Part shown: positions 10,609 through 24,571 of the stretch, piece after piece
How the letters are laid out: the number at the start of each line of letters is the position of its first letter
Numbering within the stretch: the first letter of the stretch is position 1
Assembly: GCA_963070105.1 (NCBI GenBank)
Contig: OY718803.1
Location: 10,568,327 to 10,632,326 of the forward strand
Direction: 5' to 3'
DNA length: 64,000 bases
From: Litomosoides sigmodontis
Taxonomy: Eukaryota; Nematoda; Chromadorea; Rhabditida; Onchocercidae
The notes under the pieces: model-generated
Told to the model about the DNA's origin: nothing
Seen by the model: only the letters and a program-made list of their open reading frames with translations
Database searches by the model: none
Translations under genes and position numbers: made by a program

Positions 10609-13600
10609 GTGGCTTTAAATGGTGGTATATTTTTCATCCTCAAGAATTAACGAAATCAAATGATAGGAATGATCGGGAACAGGAGTGTCGTAACAATTTG
10701 GTTGAATCATTTGTTGAGCATCATTTAACAGTTGAACAAATTAGAGAAATTTACATCGATTCGAATATTCATTCTCGATTTCCAGAGCGAAGTGGTGGCT
10801 TAAGCTCAATTGAAGCACGGTAAGCAAGAAAATTTAATAATTTCTAATAATTAATCTTTTCATATGAAAGTAGTTTCTCCTGAAATGTTAATTAGCATCA
10901 TTCATTGGATACGTTTGGATCATTTTGATTTTGAAAGTAATAATAGTTTTACTGTCCAATACCGTCCCCTTTATTACCGTTCTTTCTGCATTTTTAAAAC
11001 TTTTAAACTTCACCTATGTTTAAAATTTTTTAAACAATCTAGCGAAAATGACGAGAAAATTGTTGTTTTTTTAAAGTTTAATTTCAATTAGCTCAAAAAC
11101 AAAAATTGGAAAGTTTGAGATAAAACTGTTTGTTGTGAAGTGTTTGCAATTATCACTCTTAACAGACGGAAAAGATAGATGAAACTTTGCTTTGCTAAGT
11201 TATATTGTGCAATTTTAAGCAAACGTTTACGTGACGGTGGCGCTAATGTTATCGAATGTCCACGTAAAATCAGTAATGTAAAATTGTTTCTGCGTCAATT
11301 TTTATATCGATTATGGTTGTTACTTATTGGTTAGTGATTATACATAGAATAATGGCTTATTTTCTAAAATCAAAAAAAGTGGAATACAGTAAATTATTCC
11401 ATTTTTAATTTGTGTACAAGTGAATTTTTGGAAGTAATTTTAAAAAACTTTAATTTTTGCTACAGCTAGAATATATAAATAATTGTCAAATTTATTTGAA
11501 AAAAAATTTGTTCTTTTCGTTCACCTTAAATGCTGATTTATAAGAAATTTAAATCTTGATAATTTTTGTGAATTCAAAAAGGAAGAAAAAGCCGGGTCTT
11601 AATTTTCCTTTGTTTTCCTACTAATGGTTGCTAGCACCATTATTAACATTGTAATGTAATTACGAAAGCTGGAAAGCAATTAAGTTTATCTGTATTAACT
11701 TATTTACCTTAGCTTGTACTGAGAATTTTCATATTAATATAATTAATGGAATTCAAATATTTATTGTTAATTAATTTCAGGTGCTGCTATGCTTAGTTTA
11801 GCAACTTACATAATTCACCTGATGCGTGGTAATAATGAACCTGTTAATCTTTATTGTACATTAATTCTTATCCTAATCGTCATTCTTATGTGTTTTATGA
11901 CATTTTATCAGGAAAAACGAACTCTTCAAGTAAGAAAAACAAACTGTTCCATAATTATTTTAATTCGAGTTCAATTAATTAGTGTATTAAATAGTCGAAC
12001 ACTCTAGCGACAGTTTAATAAATGACCATAAATCTAAAGATTGATTGATTAATGTACCGTGAAAATTTATAGAAACGGTTTTTTGACCAATTATTCTCTC
12101 TTTTATTTGTGCTGAGTGACACAATTTAAAATTGTAACTTTTATTAAAGTGAAATTTTTTCAAAATTATAGGTAACAAGTGATTTAAAAGCAGTTCTTCC
12201 AACATCATGTATCGTTATTCGAGACTGTAAGAAACAGCAAATACGAGAGGAGGAATTGGTTACTGGTGATTTAGTTATAATAACTGCTGGTGCTGTAATA
12301 CCAGCTGATATGCGAATTTTGCAATCGAATGGTCTGAAGATTGAAACATCTGCTGTAACAGGTTTATCTGATCTTTTCCTTTAATATGGCTGGAATGATG
12401 ATGTCGATGACACATTTAGTTTGCTTATATGAGAGGAATGAAATTTGATACTAAAATCCATTTGATTTTTGATTTGGTATTAAAATTTACTTGATTCGGC
12501 TAAAATACTTTTCGAAGTTAGTCTATTGGTACTAAATCTGGCTCGTGAAAATGTTATCACAAGTTTTCATCATATGCTGAACAGTATCAGAAGAAACGAT
12601 TGGTTAAACTACCTGAATACGGTTGCAGTAATTCTTTTGAAAAATTTTGTTTTAAAGGTGATAAGGAAGTTTATGATTATATACATGAAGCTGTCACTAC
12701 ATATCCATCAGTATTTGATGCACGAAATGTTGCATTTAAAGGATCATTTTGTCTTGAAGGTGATGGAATAGGAATTGTTGTACGAACTGGAAAATATACG
12801 GTAATTTTAAGCCTGTTTTACTTCTTTCCTTCTTTTCTCTGTTTACTGTGAAAAAGAGCAATTTCATTTTTATCGTCCATTTTAATTAGACATTTTTTTA
12901 TTCTTTTCTTTTTCAGGTTCTCGGCTATATTATAAACATTCATCAGCAAGTTAGCAAAACACAAAGTAAATTAAAAATGGAAATTGATGAATTTGTCAAT
13001 TTTATATCAATTTTAGCCTTGGTTATGGCAACAGTATTCTTCATGTTTGGTAGTATCATAAATAAGTTCGTCGGTTTCCCTTTGTTTTGCTTTTTTTTTT
13101 TGAAATTTCTTAGCAAAATTTACGAATTAAAAGTCGAAAGCAGAAAAGAATGTGCTTAAATAATGCTAATGATTTGCTTGTAATTATTTCTGCGATATCA
13201 TTCGTGTAAAACATTACGAAAAAAGTATGCGAGAAGCAACTGTATATGAGTATTAAAAATTTAAATTTATAAATTTACAATAAACTTATAATATTAAAGA
13301 TTTAGCTATAATAACAAAATATTAGTGGTTGCAATCAAAAATCGAACATTTTTTGATAGTTATATATGAGATTTCTATGACCTAGATTTTAGTTATTGAA
13401 TTTATTTAATTAACCGAACAATCATTCTAATAAATTTTTCGATCAATGTATGCTACGTCTTCGTTTTATTTCAGCTTTCAAAATGTTTTGGATCATTTTA
13501 TCATTGGCTTTTTGATTATCATCATAGCAAACGTTCCACAAGGTTTACCAGCAATGGTTATATCGCAATTAGCAATTATTGGTCGACGACTGGCTAGTAA

Positions 13601-16600
13601 GAATGTTTACGTGAAAAAGTTGGATATTATCAATGAGCTTGGTGCTACTACTGTAGTTGCAACTGATAAAACTGGTACGCTTACAAAGAATGTAATGGTA
13701 CTCACTGATTTATGGTACAGTCGAAAGCATCAGTCAAGTAAATTTGCCTTTATTTTGAAGTTACTTTTTAAGCATTTTAATTTTTGTTAAAATTAAATCG
13801 ATAAAAACGAATTTTCCGTACAATTTTTTATAAATCTGCAATAATGCTTGTCGTTCTTAATTTGTCATCCGCAGCAAAACTAGTCATGCTTAAGTTCAAA
13901 TTAAAAAAAATTGCCTAATTCAAAGAATAACAAAATTTTTTTCCTCTTTCTTTGCACATTGCATGAAAATTTTTGCAACATTTCTTACAATATTACAATT
14001 TATTAGATATTTTTTCTATTAAGGTTGTTTTATCACTTTTTATTTAATAATTTTGTGGCAAATTTTCAGATCATAACTGTATGACTAATCAAACAATTCT
14101 TCACGTAAATTATCCAAGACCGGTAATTGCATATGAACAACCGTTGTGCGATATATTTGTCGTAATGAGTGTTTGTAATAGGGCGCATTTCGAATGTGTT
14201 CCTAAGTTATCATATGCATTGGAGAGGGAAACGTCATCACAGGTTTCAGCAAAGATGTTAAATATGCGTCAAGTCAGCAAACGATTTACTGTCCTGTTAG
14301 TTAATAGTTGAATAAAAAAATGAAAAGCGAAGCAAGAATTTTTGGAAAATTTTATAAATTGGAAAAAAATTGAAGTTAGATTTTTTTTTGGTAATTTGCT
14401 AATTTTGCAGAAAAATAAAGCAGTTTGCGAGGTTTAGTCTGAAATAATGGTCAAATGTATATTCGGGAACCGTTAAAGTCTTAATTTTTATTTGTAAAAT
14501 TATATATAATTTACTGATATTATTTGTGATTATTATTATTAAGTAACATTATTACTCTCATTTGTTTATAGACATGGTTATTTGAAATAAACTTGATATT
14601 TTAGAAATTCCGTTACTGGAAAGCCATCAATGGTATTTGCAATGCATAATAATATGGTGGAAACAAAAGATGTTTGCAGTACTGATAATACTCAAGGGGT
14701 TAATGAAACACAACGATCAGAGGTCAGCGTTTAAATTGCAATCATCTAAAGAATAGTAGGATTTGTATAGCTGAAATGATGTTAAATCTTTCCATATTTT
14801 AGTAATTTAACTGAGATTTTAATCTATATAGTTTTGAAATTGTTGCTTAAATAAGTAAGCATAAAATGAGATGTTATACATAGAAATGTAAAATTTAAAT
14901 GAGAACGGACTGATTTAGGATAGTAAATAAGTTGTGACAATAATTTTGTAAAAAACAAAGCAGCCGCTACGAAATACTATTATAACTCTCGCTGCATTTA
15001 TAGTGAAATGAAAAAAGAGAGAGAAACATAATGATTATAATAGCTTAATAAAATCATCAGGGTGAAACATTGAAAATATCCGAATGTGAAGATTTCGCCT
15101 ATAAATTATTTACTTTTCAGTAATTTACCAAAATTATTTTAGTGTAAGTTAGCGGACGTACTAATTGCGACTAAAATATGGCAAAATAACTGATCGAATT
15201 CAATATCCATATGTCAAAATATAGATCGGAATTGGTTGAAAAGCAAAATCGAACTTTTTAACGAGTGCATTTTGTGAATGACGAATTTACAAAATTTACA
15301 TTTTTTCCCTTCAACGAACACTGGTAATCATTTTAGTGCCAACAAAAGAATGATGCATTTGAAGGAGATCACATTTACGGTTCGCCATCCGATGTTGCAC
15401 TACTTCGCTACGTGGAAATGTTTTCATCGGTAGAGAGAATTCGAATGAATTACATTGTATGTGAAATATTAATCTTATTTTACAGAAAAGAAGGGAAGAA
15501 ATTTCGAAGACTTTTTTTTAATTGAAATGATAGAAATATCACAAAGTTACAAGTGATATGTGTAAATATTTGAGAAAATAAGTTACATTCTAACAAAATA
15601 ATTTCTAATTTCCTCCACTTCTACATGATATACGCAATAATGAATACTTTGTTAACTTTTATAAATTAGTGATTGTCGATAATTTGTAAAATGTTATAAA
15701 TTACGAGGTGTGTGTGAAAATGTTTTGGAAAACAAAATTTTTTTTATTGCAGTAACATCACTTTCTTATAAATAATATTTACAGGAATTAATATTTCAGG
15801 AATTTATATAATTAACAAAATTTTCAAGAAATAGTTGTAATAGAAAAAATTATTTCAACGTAATTACTCAAAATACTTTTTTTCAAGGAAATTGGCATTT
15901 TGTTTCTTTTTTGCCTCTTGTTTGCAGACAGTTCTTGATATGCCATTTAATTCGGATCGTCGATACCATTTGGTGATAGCACGTGATGTCACGAAATTGT
16001 TGGAAATGCAAAATGATGAGAAAGCAACGAATGAATCAAACGATGGTGCTATTTTTGTAATGATGATGAAAGGGGCACCGGAAGTTGTCCTGAAATATTG
16101 CAATTATTTACAAGTCGATAAGGATTGTTTACCAATTGATGGAAAACTTCGACAAGAATGTCAGGTGAACGCTCAAACGTAAGTATGTAAACAACAAACG
16201 TTAAGTTTAAAAAAAAAAAGGCTTTTGAAGTTTATCAAAAAGCCTGTTTGTCGTTCTTCTTTCTTTCAACTTTATGATTTTACGATTAAGGGAAAGAAAA
16301 GAAAAGAAATGTTAAAAAAATTATCTCACCATAAACCACTACAGAACCGTAAAACATCTGATTGTAGTTAAATTAAAATTGGTTGAAATATAGCATTTTA
16401 GTAAATAATTTCAAAAAAGACTGAAAAAAATTGTAAAATTTTGTATAATTCCATACCTATGGATTGATTAACTTGCATTCCAATCGACGAACAATGATAG
16501 CTTACTAATGTTTGCTTAGCAAAAAAAGTTATTCTCAGGTAGCTTGGGAGCATTTTGGAAATGAAGGAAAGAGAGTATTTGCATTTGCAATGAAGCGTTT

Positions 16601-19600
16601 TTTCAACAATGACGCAAATGCTAAATTTACGTCTTCGGATATCGTGTTGGAAAATTTAACATTTTTAGGAATGACAGCGCTTATTGATCCACCGAGGTGG
16701 TTTTTTCTTTGTTAAAATTTTTCTATTAAATATGCGAAATTATCCGCTGCTTCAGTGTGAAATTGTCGTTTTTTTAATTAAATTATTGAGAAAAGTATTC
16801 AGCAATAATTCTTTTTTCAGGGATGATGCGGCAAGTGCGATAAAGCAATGTAAGGAGGCTGGTATTAAGGTTTATATGATTACGGGTATGACATTTTACT
16901 TAATAAATTATCTGTTGCCCTATTAAAGCTTTATATAAGTAATGTTCTCAAAGTTCCAGTCCCTCCATTTTTAGTCTTCAAAATTATTGTCTGCTTGCGC
17001 ATTATATTAATTCGTAGTATTACTGGGTAAATCAAGAATTTCTCGATAAAATGTCAGTAAATGTTACGTATACTGATCCGTTAGTCCATGTGTTATTGAA
17101 GGTAGCTTTTTTTAATTGAATCAATCATTTAATTATTTTAAGTCCTTGTTTAGAGTTATGCTTCTAATTAATTTAATTAATCTGTAAACTACATCTGTGA
17201 ACTATCTAATTTCAATTTATAGTATTTCAGTTTTATTTAATTGTTATCAATCAGTTATAAAAATTCGTTATTTTTTTGATTATTTCAAAGCATCACATGA
17301 ATTATGTAAAACAAGGAGAAGATAGGTAATTTTAATTAACGTCACAGGCGATCATCCGACAACTGCGGTAGCAGTAGCTCGAAAGATTGGTCTTATTGGT
17401 ATTGGTGATGAAATGGTATGAATTACATTTGCAAAATGATTTAAATAAATTACTTTGCTTTTCCACATCACTGCTAATGGTAACAGAAATAATCACATTA
17501 CTTAAATTCAACTTTTAAATGATTATTGTAGTCGAAGTGAACATTTCATGGCTTAAATAATGTTGATGAGAAAAACATTAAAGCAGAAATATTTTACTCT
17601 AAATTGTTTATTTTAAATCAATTCATTCGGCGTGCTACTAAAATAAAAGGAAAAATTTGTGATTGAATTCGAAACCCTTAAATTTTACGTTTGACCATTT
17701 TTACGTTTCTTTGTGCTTTTTTTTATCTTCGCTTTATATGTGGTATTTTGAATTATGACTATAAATTCCATTCATATTCTTAACAATTTTTTCACTTTTT
17801 TCCATTCGGTAATCGTTAATCAAATGATAGGAAGATTTCACTATCACAATGATAAAGCACGTTTAATTGATAGTCAACAAATATTTAATTGATTAATTAA
17901 TATGCCAGATTATAGGTTGAGCCAATCGGTCGTGATAATTTAAAATTAAGTGTAATTGGTGCTAAGCAAATAAACTGGGGCATTGCAATAGGCGATGATT
18001 TGGATCGTTTGGATGAATGTGGATGGACCGAATTACTCAAAAAAAAATATATCGTCTTTGCAAGGTAAAAAAAATTTGCAACAAAAGTGTGAAAGCCCAA
18101 GTGGTAGAAGTAAGGGAAAGAAAAAAGAAAAAAAAAGCTAAAAAAAAAGAAAAATATCGAATTTCCATGTATCTTTTAAATTATAAAATTTAATTGAAAT
18201 TTAGGATAAATCCATATCAAAAATTTCGAATTATCGAGGAGTGCCAAAAACGCGGTGAAATAGTCGCTGTTACCGGCCAAGGTGTTAGCGATACCCAAGC
18301 TCTTGCATGCGCTAATATTGGTATTGCTATGGGTATTGCAGGTAATGAATGCTTTTGCATCACTTATTAAAAGATCAGAACTTTAATTATGCTATTAATT
18401 AATTAGATGTATTAGAAGAATGAAATTAAACTCTCATATATGTGAGTTCTGTTACTTTTAGTACTGCTTTAACGTAAAATAAAATTGCATTTTCCGTGGT
18501 ACTTTTGTGTACTAGAAGAGCAAATCATCTAATTTATGTTAGCTGTTTACTTAACTACATGAATTAAATTTAGTTGGAATGCATACTACTTGTAATAGTA
18601 CTGCAGGAAACACAAAAAATGGCATTCACGAAAAAGACGGAATTCGTCAATTTCTAATTTTGATACTTCTTAAATTTTATTTTTCGGTACACAAAACTAT
18701 GAAAAGTTGAAATAATTTACGAAATGTATCATTTGCTTTTTTATTCTTAATGATTTTAATGAATTATTGAATGATACGAAGTAATGATTGGAAAGTAATA
18801 AATAATGAAATAGATAGTTCACAGCTAGTAATTAATTACGATAAAACGGTGAAATTATAGATGAAAATATGTTAATTGATCAGTGTTTTGTGTGTTTGAA
18901 AATATAAGTCAGTTTTTTGCATTTTTAATTTAGGTAGTGATATAGCAAAACAGGCAGCTGATATCATTCTCACCGATGATAATTTTGCTTCAATCGTTAG
19001 GGGTATAGAGGAAGGACGTTTGTTATTTGATAATTTACGCCTTTCAATTGCTTATACATTAGCTCATCTGTGGCCAGAAATATTTCCAATTGTCTTACAA
19101 TTTACGCTTGGTTTACCACTGGGATTATCAGCTTTACAGGTTATCACCGCTATTACTGTTAATTTTTTGTCAATATGTTTCCCTGATCAATCAACACTTT
19201 TATTTCATTATATTTAAAATTATTTTAATGTTTTATCGCTGAAACATCCAAAATTTTCTTCCACTCTTCCTCTCTGCCTCTATCGAAGTTATACTTAGTA
19301 TTAAGAGAATTATGTCGTTTTCATTTATATTTCAATATTTTAAACATCCTTTTCGTATCTTTCTGTTTTTTTCAATAATTTCTAAATTTAGCTTAACAAA
19401 ACAAAAACAAGTAAATACCTAATGAGGAATGCAAATGAATGATCAATATTTGTGAAATTGCACCTCTTATTTTTCAGAAGAAATGTCTATTTCAGATTTT
19501 AAGTGTTGATTTAGCAAGTGAATTACCGCCGTCGATCTCGTTAGCGTATCAATCACCAGAAAGTGATATAATGCGAATTCCACCACGGCATCGCAATGAT

Positions 19601-20700
19601 CGCTTGGTTTCCCGATCTCTTCTCATTTATTCATATGCTTTCATTGGTACAATCATTACGGCTGGATGTATTGTGTCATTCCTTTTTGTTTATCAGTAAG
19701 TATTTGAAGCTATATTTGCGGTTGCATTCGCAAATTCTTAATTAATTGCATTCTTAGATAATTATCTTTTTTGTTTTGATTAATTGTGTGCTGTCATGAT
19801 TACATTTTGATATGCTTCCTTAATTGTTAATGTGAATGGTTTCTCTTTTCTATATAATTTAGGTACCATAATATTGGATTGAATAATTTGCTCTATACCG
19901 CTGATAATTATTGGTCTCGAGAATCGGAAAATTTAACAATCAATAATGGAAATGTATTAACCTCAACTGAGCAGGTGCGTATTAAAGGTCAAGCAGCAGC
20001 GGCATGGCAGATTACATTAGTTATTTCTCAGGTGAATTTTTTTTACTAACGTTTGATTGGAATTTGAAATTAACTAATAATTTGCTTATGCTTTATTTTT
20101 GTGATACTTTGCAATTAAACAATTACTGCGATAATTTCACTTTTAGGTTTTTCACTTATATATGTGTACAACACGTGGAACATCATTTTTGCGTCACGGT
20201 GCTGTAAATTTAGTTTCAATCTTTGCAGTCATTATTGAAATTTTATTGGTCAATTTGTTCATTTATACACCATTTGCGCAATCACTCATGGAAACACAGT
20301 CACCGCCGAATGAGGTAGGAGTGTTATTTTTTTGAGATCGACAAACAAAAATTTGACTTAAAATTAAAAAAAGGAAAATACAATTAAAAAAAATATTCTT
20401 TCTTTTTACACCTAAAAGAAAAGGTGAAAAGAAATGAAGGAGTGAATTACTAAATAAGTAAAGCTGCAATGGGACATTTACATTGTTATAATTGGTGAAT
20501 TTTGGAATGTTTGTTAAGTGTTATTAATTGCTGTAATTTGCGCTAGTGATTCTTAGAAACTTAAGTATTTTGACGCAGCAAAAATTATTGAATGTATGTT
20601 TTAGCTATTTCATACGCATAATAATTTTAATTTAATTTTATTTTTTTTCGGTTTGGTTATGTGCTGGATTTTTTGGTTTAATATTGTTAGTATCCAATGA
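10609..20700 (+). CDS. P-type ATPase, Na,K-ATPase alpha family (type IIC), divergent; 5' end not found
   Basis: The family would be a plasma-membrane cation pump alpha subunit. Exons read: 10609-10819, 11220-11329, 11781-11929, 12172-12361, about 12564-12800, 12917-13065, 13475-13737, 14070-14232, 14605-14722, 15337-15456, 15928-16178, 16520-16696, 16821-16885, 17348-17415, 17916-18064, 18205-18341, 18934-19139, 19496-19695, 19863-20031, 20147-20314 and 20605-20700 (roughly 1,130 residues). Phosphorylation loop DKTGTLTKN, nucleotide-site [19 protein letters not shown], and M5-M6 ([29 protein letters not shown]) are visible. Key residues differ from active pumps: PEGL is PQGL, TGDGVND is TGQGVSD, and TGES is not seen. 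Splice phase fails between 12361 and 12564, and the 14232 donor is tentative. The closest role model is the divergent Caenorhabditis CATP group. It may be a non-pumping member. Confidence 0.92.
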
Positions 20701-23700
20701 ATTGCGAAAATTTTGCGTACGACGGTGGCCAACAAATTTTTTTGTAAAGCTTATTAATTTTTAAAAGGTTATTTGTTCTTTACTTTCATATCTTTCGCTT
20801 TAATCTCCCTCCATTGTCCTCTTCTTTTATTTGTTTTATTGCACATTTGTATTTGAATTTGTTGATTTTTTTATTTATTAGCAAATTTTTTGCCATGTCA
20901 ATTGAAAATTACGTTAATGAGACCCATTTGCTCAAATATAAGTGAAGCTATGGAAAATGAAATTAATTTGAACAATGACGATGTTTGCTTGATGATAGAA
21001 CTCCTTATCATATCAGAACTTTGTTCATGGGAATCATTTTTCGATGTTGTACAGTGACAAGAACGTATTGGATATCATTCATTTTGATTTGATTCAATGT
21101 AGTCTTTCGTTTCAATTGTTTACACTATAATTTGTTCAATGATAAAAGAAATTCCAAGAAATAAGGCAATTAGTGGAATGGGGAAGACAGCGAGGGAGAG
21201 AGAGAAAGAGAGGGACAGAAAAGAGAAATTGAAAAATTAAAATATTAAATCTTACCTTTAATTTATAAAATAGAAAAGTGAAAATAGATATGTTTGGAAG
21301 AAGATATGAAATGAATAAAATTGTTTCAGTGATGGAGAGAAAAATGATTAAAGTTTGTGGATCATTTCAATAATTTCGAACAAGAGCTGACTCAAAAAAT
21401 TGTGCGAGAGAGGTATTCGTGCTCATCGATTAAACTATGAAATGCTTTTAAAGCTTATAAATTTATGGATTTTTATGAATAATGATTGCGCAAAACGATC
21501 TTTATTAGCAGATAGCGCTAAATTCAAAAGTTTTTTTTTCACAAGTTTCACTTTCAATTGCAGATTATTAGACTCGTGGAACAAAATTTTTCTTCAAATT
21601 TTCAAATCCCCTAAATATGTATATTTCAAATTATGATTTTTTTCGCTTGCCTTATTCGTAGTTATTGTGCGTAGAAATTGTTGTCGCCATATTCACATTT
21701 ATGTGATTAAGTAATCATATTTATTTACTGATAACTGATAAAGTGATTGTTCTTTATTAGGAAGAGAATTTTGTTTTGTCTTTTTCTATCGAAATGGAAA
21801 AATCAGAATGATCCCACACTATTTCTTTTAATACGCTAGATAATTTAAAACCAGTGATTCATTTAAATTAATTTCAATTTCCTGTAACTACCACTGATCC
21901 ATTTAATGCTTTGTTGTTATGAATGATGCATATTATTGCAAAATGAATTAAATGATGCATGTTTTTGCAATGAAAATTTAATTGTCGTTCTACTATGTCT
22001 TTCTTTAAATGACAATCGTTAATTTAAATTTAATAAAGTCGTTTTTCTTTCCGTCACCGAAATGAGAAAATTATAATAACTCATGTAAAATATCCTCAAA
22101 ATGAGCCACTTTAAATTTACTTTAAATTTATAAATCTTTTGTTTTTGATCTTTACTGCTTTTTCTATATCTTTCGAAATGGACGAAGAGAAAAGCTAAAG
22201 CGAGACAATTAACGAAGCTGTAATCGATAAAATTAATAACAGAACTAATTAAAAAGACCATTTCAGCATCAGTTAACAATCAAATAGGAGTGAAACGGAA
22301 TAGAAAAGAGGGAAGCAGTTTGAAGTTCAACGAACGAAAGAAAACTTATTGAAATGAATCAAAATTGGATCTGATTTCAGTGCATGTGGTCAATTAATTA
22401 TATGATTTTTGACTGCACGCCATTGTGTCCACTTACTGTCCATTTTCACTTTCTTGCTATCTGCCGCGTATTGTACAAATTGCATAAGAGGCTTAACGCA
22501 GAATTTAATTAGTAGTCACTAAACGGCGCTATTAAGCGAAAGGCTTTACTCTTATTCGATAGGAATGGTTGCAAAAGAAAATAAGTCGGTAACTTATAAA
22601 AGATTCTGTTTCTTGTAATAACGATATGCATATAAACGAATAAATAGGAAATAAACGAAGAAAAACGTTGAAATAATACTTGATTATACAGTTGTATAAA
22701 AAATAAATTTATTTGTTTATTACTTGACTATTTAATAATTGCTGAAAATATGCATTCAACTTGGAGATGGTAGAAGAATACGTATTTAATTAATGATTGT
22801 TAAAAATATGCATGTTTAAGAAATAGTGAGTATTTTATTAATTACTGAAAGTACATGGAACAAATAGAAATTGTAAAAATTTACTTATAACTGTTTAAAA
22901 ATAAATAATTAAAATCTATGTAATTATTAAAGAGGAAAATCCTAAGTTGACGTATGCAATCGCTCACTCATAAAGGAAGCGATCGAAATTCGCCAGTCAT
23001 CAAGTGATGAAAGACGGGGTCATTTTGAACAGTTTCAATTTCGGTTATTTATTTCATCACAAATTTCTCGACATCGTATACGTAGAAATTATTGTCAACA
23101 AAGGAAAACGGAAAAACGGTAATAAACTTTGCGAATGGTAATTTATTAAGTAATTGAGTAAATGTGAAAATAAAAAGTTATAAAAAATTTTTAATAGGAA
23201 TAGCACGAAATTATTCATTTTTTTTCCAATAAAATTCACCTTTTGTTTTTGACAAAACAAAAAAGACAGAGAGAAAAAGGTTGTTGAGATACTGAAAGGT
23301 TTTGCGCATATTAAACGATCCTATTACTATCATCAGTGATAACTTTTAACTCTTACTGTTTGAGGAATAACTCCGATTTGTATTCATAATTATGTTATTC
23401 TTTAATTTTTTAAATTTGCAATTCTATAATCAAAAAATTTTCTAAACACCTTCTACACTTTTTTATATATATGTATTCGAATATAGAAAAATCAAATTGT
23501 TTTAAGCAAATAACACCAGAAAATTAAATTAAACGAATTTTTAAATCTTGGGAAAAAAATTCGAGGAAAAAATACTACCGGAATTTTTGTACCGCAACGT
23601 AATTTAGTGTCTGTTCAAAATGAACAGTTTTTTTTCCTAGTCATTTTCATTTTTTTATTTAAAATTCTTGAAACAATTTTGAGCAAATGCGTAGCACTTT

Positions 23701-24050
23701 TGTGATCAGCTCAATGAGATGGAAGAAAAAAGAGGAATTTCATTAAAGTAACAAGGTTAATTTTCAACATTTTGTGTGAATTTTTTTCATCCTTTTCCTT
23801 TTCACTCCATTTTTTTCACGGTTCAAGTTAACCTAAAATTTTCTTTTGTAATTTCCCCTCAATTAATCATTTATTTCTTGGTCATCTCACTACAGTGTTT
23901 TTGTTTGCACCAAATAAATATCAGGCAAACGTGAAAATATTCACATAAACGACAATAAAAGAGTTGAGCGCTTCAGTCCAGAATCGTTTGCAAAGGCGCA
24001 ATTGTCTATTCCTATTATAGCGCCATCAGCAATTTCTTCCTCTCTTCAAC
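20701..24050. other. 3.3 kb intergenic interval
   Basis: No gene was recognised. The conserved-looking basic ATPase C-terminus continues out of frame to TAA at 762-764 of this kilobase (20762-20764). A GA-rich patch lies at 21188-21220. Short ORFs at 21400-21636, 22019-22279 and 23057-23260 have AT-driven composition. Sequence just before 24051 probably holds the promoter and leader of the small Cys-rich gene. Confidence 0.5.
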
Positions 24051-24571
24051 ATGTCTCGAATTCAGGTAATGCATGTTGAATAGTCGAAGTTGAAATAGCT
24101 GAGAACTTCATTTCACTTACCCGTACGTGTATTGTACGTGCATGCGAATGAGATTTTTATATTTATGCTATATTATGTTTTATAACATAATTAAAGACTG
24201 AAATGTAAATTCATTCGGGAATTTTAAAGTTTTTAATAATCGACGAGTTTAAGTAACACGATGATCATGGCGAATGATAATCATTCATGCTCATTTCAAA
24301 TCAATTAAATTATAAAATTTAATTTTGTGCAGTTTAAATTTGTAGCTGTATCAAATGAATATGAAAGCATCGTTCAGGTGCTATGCATCGTACTGCTACT
24401 TCTATTTGCGCGAATAAGTTACGCATGTTTGGGTGGCGCGTGCTGCAACAACCAACAATGCAGAGGTGCACATGCAGGATGCTTGACTTTTTAAATTTTG
24501 CGTGGGAGAGTATAGCCCATGAATACTGTATTGGAAATGATGGAGGCAGTATTGTACCGGAAATGAAGTGA
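24051..24571 (+). CDS. Putative secreted Cys-rich mini-protein (52 aa precursor)
   Basis: Three exons fit in phase: 24051-24065 (ATG, encoding MSRIQ), 24378-24465 and 24516-24571 (TGA). The introns are 312 and 50 bases, the latter typical for nematodes. Residues 1-21 form a clear signal peptide (VLCIVLLLLFARISYA), followed by CLGGACCNNQQCRAHEYC and a short acidic end. The mature part would be about 31 residues with five cysteines in the order C, CC, C, C. The same start (signal peptide, then ACLGG, then CC, C, C) occurs in the gene at 31759-33215, suggesting paralogy. If the second intron were not removed, an alternative stop would follow at 24492-24494. The family and function are unknown, and a role in the secretome is inference. 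Confidence 0.5.

Noticed and set aside
24378..24494. Unspliced end of the Cys-rich mini-protein, stopping at 24492-24494
   Set aside because: Removing a 50-base intron (24466-24515) gives a more coding-like end with a fifth cysteine, matching the paralogue's spacing. It is kept only as an alternative.
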